Shown here piece after piece: positions 1 through 12,500 of a stretch of 64,000 nucleotides of DNA. The notes beneath the pieces were generated by a model. The model was not told the DNA's origin, searched no databases, and saw only the letters and a list, made by a program, of their open reading frames with translations. Source of the stretch: Marthasterias glacialis. Taxonomy: Eukaryota; Echinodermata; Asteroidea; Forcipulatida; Asteriidae. Each line of letters opens with the position of its first letter. The first letter of the stretch is position 1. The stretch is from the NCBI GenBank assembly GCA_911728455.2, contig OU452229.1, positions 23,487,347-23,551,346 of the forward strand, in the 5' to 3' direction. A program made the position numbers and the translations under genes.

Positions 1-428
1 GTCAAGTTTTTTCACCTTTTATTTCAACATGTAATATCTTACCCAATTGGGTGTAAATCATTGAAAAAAATGTCAACAAAGGTTGCCAAGTTGTATCACA
101 TGGTCCGTCGTAGCTGTTATTGTTGGTCTAAGAGACGTGATCAAGAGCTGCCATTGTCGCAGATTATGAACTGACTACTGTATAGAATGTGTACAGAGCT
201 TCTTAGCAGGTCAGCCACCAAACTGTCTGAAACATATTGATAAATCAATATCGTATCTATATTTATGATATACATTGTACTGTAGTTGTGATTGCCTTGG
301 CCCAATGCGTCACTTCTGTAGCTTCCCTGGATATTCCCCACAGGCTGGGCAAGAACTTTGCGGCTTCCTGTTATCACCAAGGACAACATAAAATCATTAT
401 TATTGCCCTTTGATTTACATTTTCATAG
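1..428 (+). other. PRUNE2 intron (right part)
   Basis: AT-rich sequence ending in the acceptor at 428. No repeat or coding exon was recognised. Confidence 0.6.
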
Positions 429-539
429 GAATCAGCCCAGGGTGACTCCCACATGAATATTCATGTCGTTCTTTGCAACGAGGCATGTGACTTAGACTCG
501 GCTGTTTCAGCGCTGGTATGGGCCTATCATTTATCAAAG
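429..539 (+). CDS. PRUNE2: PRUNE2 coding exon: DHH motif I
   Basis: Thirty-seven codons, phase 0 at both ends, after an acceptor at 427-428 (pyrimidine-rich, TTTCATAG) and before donor GTATGT at 540. It carries the NEACDLDS signature, the first metal-binding motif of prune proteins. The reading frame is open upstream of the ATG at 453 back to the acceptor, and human PRUNE1 has residues in the equivalent place, so the ATG at 453 is probably internal and an N-terminal exon should lie left of the window. Confidence 0.88.
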
Positions 540-3500
540 GTATGTTGAATACGTGATACCCCTCTCACTGAAGTCCTTTGATCCCTTCTCAGCTATTTTG
601 CCTTCTCCACCCCACCTTTGTACCCATTCATGGACCTTGTACTCCTCCCCAACTCTTATGCTTACTTTATGTGCCACTCTCTACATTTGTCTGGCCACCA
701 TTCCCATGTCACCTTACCCTTCCCCTCCCAGCCTAGAGCTCTCCCATTTGTTCTTACTCCTTCCCATCTGGGCCGTATTTCATAGCTGACTTCTGGCTGA
801 ATTCTACACCAAAGATTATCGAGCGCCGAATGCGCAAGACGGGGAACTGAACATTTCTCTATTGTTGGAACGTGAAATACGCATGGGCGCCATTTCGGCA
901 AGTGGTTTTTTTGTTACACAGTTGATAGCAATGGTCATTGTCTGCACTGATCTGCAATGATCTATTGTTGTATCAGAAGAGTTACTTGCTAAAATGGCGT
1001 CCAGTGCCAGTGGGATTTCACATTTCAGCCAGAGTTCCCCATCTTGCGCATTCGGCGCTCTATAATCTTTGTTCTGTCACTTACACACTGCCCATACAAT
1101 CACCCGCTTTATTGGGTGCTGTGAGTTCAGGCTTACAGTGAGTGCAGAATTCTGTCTTAAGCAGTTGCCATAGCCAGGAAATTGGGCCCGGGACACCTGC
1201 ATGTTATAACTCCGTCTTTTGTGTAGATCTTTACGGATTAAAAAGCCCTCCTATGTCTGTGTTCCACAAACTTCCACAAAATTGCCAACTCCTTATCTGT
1301 GCAACAATTTTGCATGTTCTCCACAAACTTAGGCATGTTCTTCACAAGAGTTTTGCACAAGTACCACAAAGTTCTACTGTGAAATAAACAAAGTCCTAAA
1401 CACTGAAGAGTTCCACAGAATACTGCAGGATTACATGTACATGTATGTGGAACTAGCCTGCTATGCTCACACAGTGTCTTGTTTTCCAGAGGTGGTACTA
1501 TATGGATTAGACCTCTAGACATCCACTGTACCTTGGGTTTTTTCAGAGGCCAAAATTCCACAGTCTATCGTGGTACTTTGTGGGAGTGCACTTTTTTTTT
1601 CTAACTCGCACACATGTTCTTCAAAATTCCACATTCTGCTGTGGAATTGGGTGGAATTGCATTGTATTTTACAGCAGTACACATGTTCTTCAAAAATCCA
1701 CAATTGTGGAATTCCGTGGAATGAATTGGTTTTTGAAGAAAGTGAACTGATTGTTGGATGGTTTGAAATTGGGGTTGATGTTTTCATTTCAGTGTACAGT
1801 GGAAAGCATGTGATGTGCCCTGTAAACGTCCATATGCCGACAATTTGTTCAAAATGTCTTGCTTCTCAAGTCTTAAAGATGTTACATCGTGGGTCAGCTT
1901 TGTTAAAGAACCAGAAGATTTTGAGTGTGGCTTGCTTGCAGGAATTTTGTTGATGACGACTTACCCTAAATATTGAATTTAAAGAAAATATAAACAATTA
2001 CAGTTGTATTGTCTTTAGTTTCAAGAGCCATTTTGGTTGTGGGAATATCAAAATCATAAACTAAGAACTTCATAATGGTCCAGCAGGATTTTTTTCTTCT
2101 CATAATTAGATTTCATAACGGTGTTTTTTACAAATCAAGTTAAGAGACAAAGAAAACTCATTTGTTAGGCTACCAAGTTGCTTTTAGTTTCATTCGGTTT
2201 ATTAGATTTGGATGAAGGAATTCCAGTGCACCATTCTCAAAAGTAAATCAATCCTTGTAACCTATCAGCATGTTTGGTTTATCGATTTCTCTGAATTGAT
2301 TCAATTTGTGGGAAGATGTTTATAACGACCCTTTGACCTCATTATGCAGTAAAAATCCCATAGCCTATAAAAAGCAATTCAAAACTAAAGTCTGGTCAAA
2401 CTTGATAAGGATTGTTGATGAGCTGAGAAGTGTTGAGACCATAATGAATCGGGTAAAGGGTTTGGAAAATCTGGAGACTTTTATAGAGTAGGGAAAGAAT
2501 GGTAATCTTTCTGCTCTCTTTCAAACTACTTGAAAAGTACATCATTTTTTAGGCCTCCCGAACAGTTTTGAATGTTTGTTTGTTTTATTAATGATTTTTT
2601 TCCATCAGTATTGATATTAATTGGTAGTAAACATGAATTTAGGGAACACCTATTGGCCAAACACCTCAAAGCCGATTTCCTCGTTTCCCTGACCTTTGGT
2701 TTCCGTAGCACCAGGAAACACAACACAAGTGGGACACCGTCGTTCCTGTCCTCAACATTCCCCGCCATGACTTCCCCCTTCGCACCGAGGTCACCCACTT
2801 CCTGTCTGCACTGAATCATAAAGACTCCTTGGTCTTCAGAGACGACGTCAACCTAAATAACTTGCATGCCGAGGGGAGGCTATCCCTCACCCTAGTCGAT
2901 CACAACACGCTGCCCAGGGGAGATTCCCAACTGGATGCGGCTGTGAAGGAGATCATAGATCACCATAGCAACAATCGCCATGACGATGACGAGAAGGAAA
3001 TCTGCGTGACGATTGAGATGGTCGGATCATGCAGTACTTTGGTCACTGAGAAAATTCTGGCGGATAACCGTGACGTCATTGATGAGAGCATTGCCAAACT
3101 TTTACTTGGTAAGTTGTTCAATTGTAAGGCATTTTGGTGTTGACATTCTTGTATGGATTAATTCAATTTTTTATATTTTACCCTTCAGTGACATTGAAAT
3201 GCCTTTGAACCATAATTCATAAAGACCCCTCTAGACAATATACCCATTTTGATTGGTCGAGAGCATGTCACATGGGGGTGTTTAAACGGCTGGTAAAAAC
3301 ACGGCCAAGAGTGTTTATAACCAGTCAACAATTATACGTACGCTGGGATTAATTTACGCATAGTGCAATCAATACATCTATGTTGGTATTCTATATTAGT
3401 ACGTCTAGATACGCATAACCATTTAGCGACGCATGTAATTTGACTCTTTGGGAAATGGAGCCTGAGAACGTGACAGGAGTGGAAAATAGATTTAAAAAAC

Positions 3501-6500
3501 AAAAACAAATTTACAGATTTTCCTTTGTGAGTACACTTTTTAACAAAAAGGGCATAATATATGAAAGGGAATAGAAGAATAGTGACTCAGTATTAAACGG
3601 CAATTTTTAAACCTTGCAGGGTAGTGGCCGTGTGAGAAAGGACCTCGTCCTGGTTCTTTTATCACACGGCCACGACCCCGTCGGTTTTAAACAGACATTT
3701 AAGACCTCAGTCACCACTCTTTTATTCCCTTAACCCTTACAGTCTTGGCAGTTTGGCTGGCACATAACCTAATTCCTCCAATATCCTCTTCTCCTATGTC
3801 ACACCACACCAAGTTGTTTGGACCTAGACATTCTTGGAATGTGTGATCCTATGATAAGCACTGGTTGTTTGGGGCCTGCGGGCCCAAATGTCTTCAAATT
3901 CCTTCACTTTGGCAATAGGATTTAGAAGGATTTTGGACTGTAAGTGTAAATTAATTTCTAGTTAACCCTGATGGGAGTTAAACCCACAGTGGGTTTGACT
4001 ACTGTCCTATCCTCAGTATCTCTAGTCATTGTTGTAGGCCTCGATCTTAAGAAAAACGGGGGCAGGCGTTTCCTGGCCAAGTCAGAGAAATTGTACAAGG
4101 GCATGCTGGCCAAGTTGGTAGTGACAGTGCAATTTTTCTGAAGGGCATGCTGGCCAACTCGACAGGGCATGAGGCCAATGGCCTCAGTGGCCTCGGTTAA
4201 GATCACGACCTGTTGTTGATGTGGTGGATACCCACATGCATGCACTTTTCAGCTGATCGGCGACCTCTTCTTGTATCCATTGTAGTGTCATGGAAACTGA
4301 AATTACATTTAGTGTGTGCTGGGCAATTTCCTGTCTTTTGCATTGTAAAGTTCCATCGTACACAATGCTCATTTCCGTTGGCTATGACCATGAATGACAG
4401 TATTCCTGACTCCTCAGCCACCAGGAATTTACTTATTTCAGGTCTACTCCCAAACATTCAGGTGTGAGGAGGTTGAAGCAGTCAATAAAGCAGACTCGGT
4501 TACAAAGTCGGCAGCTTTAATTTGGTTGATGAAGATAAACTTACATGGTGCTGGGAGGGAATTAAAATGTTTTCTTCACATGTTTATAAAGCGACATGGA
4601 AAACCTAGGGTTTCTAAAAGTGTATTTAACACGCAGGCAGGACTAGTATGGCATAAGACCTGATGCGGCACGGAGGCAACAGAGGCAATTGCCTCCATTG
4701 CCCCTGGTCATTGCCTTGTTGCCCTTAAAATGTTCTAATAGAAATATACAATTTCCTCATGGAGGTGCCCTTTATCAAGAAGAAAATGCCTCGGTGCCCT
4801 TGCCCTTTCAAAAACGAAGCAATCAAGCCTGATATATTGTGGGTTACTGTATGAGAGCTACGTGCATAATGTTAAAATACATCCTAAAAACTCCCTGTGG
4901 GGCATGTTCAGCTAGAGATTTTTTTATAAATTATGGGTTCAATTATAGTTTGATATTCCCTGGTAGACGTGGTGTACATGTTAGTGCATTTGTGCCTCGA
5001 GCAAGGTGCCCATTCATAAACTTGTCCAATCCCTTTAACTTAATAGAGAGTACATTCAACATGGTAGGCATTCCATACATTGCTTGCATTCACACAGTAG
5101 TGATGAAGATCACAGTCAGAGTGAATACTGATTAGTCATAATGAAACATGGATCTTAAAGGGACAATCAGGACATGTATGTTGAAAGGGAGAATTTTGAT
5201 TGTTGAACATGTCTGAGTACTGGTGATTGGCAATACAAAGCGCCCTCTACAGTTTGCCTAGGAGAGGCTTTTTTCGCTGTGAAACACGAACAAAGATTGA
5301 CAAATTTTTAGTTGTCTCGGCAGAGCCTGCCCCGTCACCCCGATTGTTTAAATTCATTCATGTTTTGCAAAGCAGCAAGGTTTTATTTGTCTGTGTTTAC
5401 GTCACGAGATGTTTTTTTTTTTTATGACGCTGGTGAATGTTTTTTTTACATTCATATCAGCCATTTAAAGGTCTCAAATTGCCCCTGCTGTGCTGAGTTG
5501 CAAGCGTGCTTTTTGTTTTAGTCAACCGAATTTGTGGTAAACTGTGAGGGAGCACTGTATTGTGAAATGGCCCATATCAAGTAAATTGGCCTGTGGCTAG
5601 ACCAACCGTGCTGCAATTTACAGATTGGAGATTTTTTTGAAATGCAAATCTAATACACAAAGATTGAATACTTAACTCATACAAATACTTATGTACAAAG
5701 TTCTTGCATTGTAGCATTTAATTAATTCAATAAAATATGACATTTATTCCACATCATCATCAATCAATAACAGTACATGAATATAAAATAAGACATTTAC
5801 AAACAGTTGTAATCCACTAGAATTAATAAAGATGAGTTTACAATGTAGGCAAGTAATCAAAAATAAATTTGCATGAGAATAGGTTGTAAACATAGTTACA
5901 TTATTTGATGACAACATGTAGGAGAAAAAGGTGAAGCATCGCTTGTGTACCTTTCCCTATAGACTTAGGCAAAACCATTTGTGAGACTCGGTACAAAGTG
6001 TGAATAAGATAAATGTATTCGAGTGAAACCTATTTCCAATCCCTACAGTGCAATCCCTAACAGAGTGGACAGCTTTTTTTTTAATAGGTTTCACACCTAC
6101 AAGCAGTTACTTAACAGGGATCTCCCCAGGATTTTTCAAAACTGTGGGGCATTGTGGACCCAAATTTTGATAGTGTGGCCGAAGCACGCTGAATTGGTAG
6201 CAGGTCCTTGAAATGTTTTTATTTAATGTTTGTGTTTGGTTTGAAAAGCTCTACTGTGCAATCTAGAGCATTTCAAATGGTTTTATTTTAGGGTTTGTTG
6301 TGAATTTGATATTAAAATCTTAAAAAAATATATAATACATGTTAATTAAAAATTAATTGGGGTGAGCAAAGAAAATTTGACTGATGCCGGACTCGAACCC
6401 GCGACCTCTCAAATACTGTACAAACGCTTTAACCAACTGAGCTAACCAGCCCTATGTTGGTGGGCGGTCCTGTGCAATGCCAAACCACTTTGCTCGGGGG

Positions 6501-9500
6501 GTCCTATTTTTTGCGTATCGCCCCATAATTCACAAATATCGGCCGATATGCTAGCTTGTGCATGGGGAGAACCCTGCTTAATAAACAAATTAATGAACAG
6601 TGTACTACACAAATGCGCTAAGTTACTGCAGCATTAGGACCCAGATCCAGGGTATGTACACAGTATGTTACACTTCAGCAAGTTGTGTTTTAAATCTACA
6701 TTTATAATAACTGTTTGCAGTAACTATAGCAAATTTCATTTATTAATTCTTGTTGTGAAGCCAAGGATTCTCAGAAAAGCAAACTTAATCACTACATGTA
6801 TACTAGCCAAGAGAGAAGACAAGGAAGGAAGTTTCAGTTTTAGATGTGGGAGGAAAACCCCAGAGAATCATTCCGGGGGAAAACCCACAGAATCAGGTTG
6901 GGACTGAAAACCCAATCCACATAGTGCTCCCTTGTGGGATTCGAACCGGGGTCTTAGAGGTGGAAGGCGAGGAAAGATACCACCAAGCCAACCTGACTAC
7001 CCATCAGTTCAATGTTCTCACTGTATTAAGCTTAACAGATTGGACAGGTTTTTTTTGCAGGTATACACACGTACACACAGTACTTAAAAAACAAATTAAT
7101 TGATGGTATACTTCAGAAACTCCCTTCATTGTAGCATCAGCACCTGGATCCAGGGAATGTAGTATTCAGTATGTTGCACTTCAGCAAGTTGTGTTTTAAA
7201 TATCTACATAATTAATTGTATACAATGTTGGCCTTTAGGACTGTCAATGGCTGTAGGACTTTCTGACGAGACAGTTCATTCACAAGAGATATCAAACACT
7301 TTCAAGTCCTATACAAATTATTGTAGAATGTTCAATTGCACATGAATGCAACTGCAGAGCTTCATTTTTCATGCGTGGGCTGCAACTGCACATTCTGTGA
7401 ATGCAACTGCAGAGCTTCATTTTTCATGCGTTGGCTGCAACTGTACATTCTGTGAATGCAACTGCAGAGCTTCATTTTTTTTGCGTGGGCTGCAACTGCA
7501 CATTCTGTGCTAGACTATGGCTCTGTGGACTAAAGGCCCTTTTTAAAACCACAGATTTGGTTTGGGCTCTGGCTTGGCCTCCGACTTGGGCTCTGGCTTG
7601 GCCTCCAACTTGGGCTCTGGCTTGGCCTCCGACTTGGGCTCTGGCTTGGCCTCCAACTTGGGCTCTGGCTTGGCCTCCGACTTGGGCTCTGGCTTGGGCT
7701 CTGGCTTGGCCTCCAACTTGGGCTTTGGCTTGGCCTCCAACTTGGGCTCTGGCTTGGCCTCTGACTTGGGCTCTGGCTTGGCCTCCGACTTGGGCTCTGG
7801 CTTGGCCTCCAACTTGGGCTCTGGCTTGGCCTCCGACTTGGGCTCTGGCTTGGCCTCTGACTTGGGCTCTGGCTTGGCCTCCAACTTGGGCTTTGGCTTG
7901 GCCTCCAACTTGGGCTCTGGCTTGGCCTTTGACTTGGGTTCTGGCTTGGCCTCCAACTTGGGCTCTGGCTTTGCCTCCAACTTGGGCTCTGGCTTGGGCT
8001 CCGACGTGGGCTCTGGCTTGGGCTCCGACTTGGGCTCTGGCTTGGGCTCCAACTTGGGCTCTGGCTTGGGCTCTGGCTTGGGCTCTGGCTTGGCCTCTGA
8101 CTTGGGCTCTGGCTTGGCCTCTGACTTGTGCTCTGGCTTGGCCTCTGACTTGGGCTCTGGCTTGGCCTCCGACTTGGGCTCTGGCTTGGCCTCCGACTTG
8201 GGCTCTGGCTTGGGCTCTGGCTTGGGCTCTGGCTTTGCCTCTGACTTGGGCTCTGGCTTGGCCTCCAACTTGACTCTGGCTTGGCCTCCAACTTGGGCTC
8301 TGGCTTGGGCTCTGGCTTGGGCTCTGGCTTGGCCTCTGACTTGGGCTCTGGCTTGGCCTCCAACTTGGGCTCTGGCTTGGCCTCCAACTTGGGCTCTGGC
8401 TTGGCCTCTGGCTTGGGCTCTGGCTTGGGCTCTGGCTTGGGCTCTGACTTGGCCTCTGGCTTGGGCTCTGGCTTGGGCTCTGGCTTGGGCTCTGGCTTGG
8501 GCTCTGGCTTGGGCTCCGACTTGGGCTCTGGCTTGGCCTCTGACTTGGGCTCTGGCTTGGCCTCTGGCTTGGGCTCTGGCTTGGGCTCCGACTTGGGCTC
8601 TGGCTTGGCCTCCGACTTGGGCTCCGCCCTGAAGTCCTGTACTGTGCATACAGGCCTAATTGCTCCGTTCTTGAAAAGGGCAAGGGCACCTCTATGAGGA
8701 AATTATAAGTTTCTGTTGGAACATTTCAAGGGCACTAAGGCAATGACCAGGGGCATGGAGGCAATTGCCTCCATGACGTATCACCCTGGAATTTCATCTT
8801 AGCAAGGGCATGGCCATTTTTATTTTGCAAAGTCCATTTCCAAAGGAAAATCTTAAAACCTATGGGAAACTTTTGAAGGGGCACCAAGGCCAAGACAAGG
8901 GCACTTTTAAAACAGAGGCCATGGCCTTTGTAGGCTCCGTGTAATACCAGGCCTGCCACAGAAATTAAACATCGCGCTTCTTGTTGTTGCTACACATGCA
9001 TCCTTAACTGCCTGTTTAATAGTCTGAAAGGCAGGCACATCTGTCAGTATTGATTAATGGATTTTATGTTATGGACTTTAATTTATCAAATCAAACAGAA
9101 CCAATGATAAGGGTCTAGCCACACTTACCAGTATTTTAAGCAATCCAGATTGAATCCTAGATATCTGACAGGCTTTTAGCTCGGTTATCAAACCTCTAGC
9201 ATTTTAAGTGTTTTTGTTTTGTTTTTTGTCTGTTATAATTTTGCTTTTTTTTTTCCTCGGAAGGAATTTTGAGTTCTGGGAAGAGCAGTTATTATCTAAG
9301 TGGTGTTGCCCTAATGTTTTTCTATGCTTTTTAGAAATTGTATTTTTTACTGTCACAAATAGCCTTAAAGGGGTTGTGTTGTCACGAGCATAGCAGAGCT
9401 GTGGCTGTGCTCATGTGCACCAGATACTGTATACACGCGTGCTTGCGGTCAAATCACAAAGGGTGCCATTTTTGTCAAACTGTGATGTGACCATCGGCTC

Positions 9501-12500
9501 GCACACTAGCATAGTAACTGGTTATTCCATTTACTGCTATAATCATGATGACACAACCTCTGTAGTCGCTTCCTTTTGTTGAAACAAACTATTTTACAGA
9601 GTTTAAGAATGGTGGAGTATTTTGAAATAGAGTTAAGGCTGGTTTATTGTCAGTCGCGCGATGGTCGCACGGTGCTAAAATTGATGCGCAATGCAGTTAG
9701 CAGGCCTCGATCTTAACAAAAACTGGGGCAGGCCTTTGCTGGCCAAATCAGAGAAATTGTACAAGGGCATGCTGGCCAAGTTGGAAGTGACAGTGCAATT
9801 TTTCTGAAGGGCATGCTGGCCATTTCGACAGGGCATGAAGCCAATGGCCTCGGTGGCCTCGGTTAAGATCAAGGCCCGAGTTAGTATAGTCCACACTGAC
9901 ACCTCAGGGCGTAAGCGACCATAGACAGCGATGAAAAGGCTCAGTGTCGAGCATCATCACTGCGCAACCAACTATAAACCAGCCATTATGGGAAGGGTAA
10001 ATTTGTGCACTACCATAAAAAAGATTAGTAGTTTTTAATATCGTTGACTCCAGAAGAATTTCATGGTTACCTCAGAGTTGGGCCACAATTGAAATATGTA
10101 ATTTTTATTTCTTTAAAATCATTACAAATTATGTTATTGAAGAAGGGATAGATCAGCCAAACATTTAAATTGCATTAGATTGCAAGATTTAGAGCATTCC
10201 AAACCAAACATAAACAGCTAAAAATGATAAATGGCATACAGATGCCGACACCAAGTCATCCCACTGTCCCTGCTTGGAGGGAACTCCTGTAGTGATTTAT
10301 AGTCCTAAACGATGACGATAGGGTGGCACAAGGGAGTGCACTATTGTTTTTTCTAGGGAGGCACTCCTGAGCAATTAAAACTGTAGTTTCCGTTTGCATT
10401 TTTCTTAAACAAGCTCCTTTCCAGCGCTCTTGTTGGGCCATTTACTATTTTTTTTTAAAGGTAATCTGACATGAAGGTAAAAGCAAATTTACATTGTGTG
10501 TAAATAGAAAAACAGTTTTAAGAAACATTGAAATTACTTATCAAATGTTACATTTTATTCTGTTAATTTTTAATCTTAAATGTCCCCAAAAGGGGGCACA
10601 GACATCAATTGGGCAGGGTGGCAGGTTCCCCCTCCCCCTTCCTCCCTTCGTTTTGCCACTGCTCTTCACCAGCACATTTACTGGTAGATAAGAAATGCTT
10701 AGCGAAAACTCAAGCACCTTTTGAAGTATCACTGGTCACTTCCTTGTTGACGTTCCGGGAAGGTTGATTGAAACCACTGTGCTGAAACCATAGAAATCAT
10801 TGGGCAAGGAACCAGAATTTGTTTTTACAATCTGGACGATGTGTGTGCATTCATTTGTAGCTACAAGGAAGTACATTGTACACTTTGTTATTCAACTATT
10901 CAATACAATGCAAATCTTGTGGTTAGAAGAATTATGACTCAACCTATGGAGAGAAGTATTTGGTTAAATGTTGGGTTGAACAGAATGGTTACTTTATGAT
11001 TGTTTTTTTTGTGATTCAGAGAAAATGTTCTTAGTAAAACATATTTTTTTTTATATGATTTCAGTCATTTGTTATTATTGCTGACTGGATCGTTTTTATT
11101 GTTTATTTTCTATGAACTAGATGAACTAAGAATGAGTTTAAAACTTTTTACTCAGTTCTAATGTCATCAACTTAAGTGAGAATTATTAAAGTCAAATTTT
11201 GATTTCAGACAAAATAATTTCAAGTTGATAATAAAATGAGACATTTGTATAGCGTATTAATGCAGGAGCCTCTATGCACAAAAAGCAAACAAGGGGGTCT
11301 TCAAAAGTCCTTTAAAAATCAGATCAGAGTCAGTTTTACGAATATGAAGAGGTAAGTCATTCCACAATGAAGGTGCTATGAAGGTGAAGGCTTTTTGATT
11401 ATACAATTTAGTAGAAACAGTAGTTTGCGTCAGTAAGGATTGGCCAGCAGAACGAAGAGGACCAGTGACGTAACTAAGGGGGGGGGGGGCACGTGCCCCC
11501 CCCCCTAACTGAAGTCCGTGTCCCTTGGTTGCCCCCCCCCCCCCCCCCATTTGAAATCTGGACTTTTGAGATTAAAAATTACCAGAATAAAATGTTACAT
11601 TGTATGAGCATTACGTAGTAATTTCAATGTTTTTAGAACTATTTTTTTATTATTTACACACATAATGTATTTTGTTTTACGTCAACACGTCAGAAAACAC
11701 TGAAAAGGGGCTTGTTAAAAAAAAAAATACAAACGGAAACTACAGTTTTAATTGGCCAAATGTGCCCCCCTAGGAAAAATGGTGCACCCCCTTTTCCCCC
11801 CCTAAAATTTTACCCTAGTTACGCCGCTGAAAAGGATGAACAGGAGTATAGTTATACAGAAGTTCAGATATGTAGTCAGGAGATAGTCCATGGAGAGCTT
11901 TGAAAGTGAGATTTAACTTAACTGGGATACGCATTTTAATCAGGAGATAGTAGAGTTCAGGTAAGACTGGTGTCTTATGTTGAGAATGAGGCATGCATGA
12001 GACGAGGGAAGCAGCGGTCAAAGTCCAGTGAGAAGAGACTTGCATGAATCGAGTCTAGACGTGACGAAGGCATGAATTGTAGTAGAATTTGATTTCAAAC
12101 TTTGTACCGACTTCAGTGATTTGAATGATGTCTGGAACATGCAACACCACAGAGTCTAAAATACAATATAATGTAAATAGTGTGAATAATCTTTATAGCT
12201 CTAAATGTAACACATGCACTCCATACATGCACAATACTAGTCATACGATGTACAGTGTTGTTTTCATAACATACACCAAGTACATTCATGTACATTCAGT
12301 GACCTTTTGTCCTTCCTTATCCTCATTGTTTATTCAAGTTTTCCTCATGTTTGCCGAACAATCCATACGCTGTATACATTCTGTTGTTTAGTTTTTATCA
12401 AAATATATCATGTATCGTTTTTACAGGGTAGATTTCGGAATCTGTTTCTTCCAAAGTCACGAGTTTGATTGAATTTGGAATTTTTTACTCGATCCAAACA

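Larger units (their letters stand above)
11230..12060 (-). mobile_element. LINE reverse-transcriptase C-terminal fragment (CR1/L2-like), interrupted
   Basis: Minus-strand reading gives [19 protein letters not shown] and YTPVHPF (from about 12,045 down to 11,830), then, after a 367-bp insertion, [26 protein letters not shown] and [10 protein letters not shown] ending near 11,272. This is the typical C-terminal tail of CR1/L2-group non-LTR retrotransposon ORF2. Only the tail is present and frames shift within it, so it is a dead 5'-truncated copy. A CTATACAAATG segment follows in its 3' end. Confidence 0.8.

Noticed and set aside
553..789. Pro/Ser-rich frame just after the first visible PRUNE2 exon
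   Set aside because: It starts inside the intron after a strong GTATGT donor and the DHH domain continues at 2,709, so it is intronic.
6383..6451. Functional tRNA gene on the minus strand
   Set aside because: A and B boxes are good but acceptor and anticodon stems do not pair; treated as a SINE relic or pseudogene.
7344..8630. CRISPR-like array
   Set aside because: Units are contiguous or nearly so without unique spacers, and this is eukaryotic DNA.
7472..8689. Long open frames up to 405 codons on both strands
   Set aside because: They come from a minisatellite whose units are multiples of three, so several frames are open at once; no splice structure, start context or homology supports a gene.
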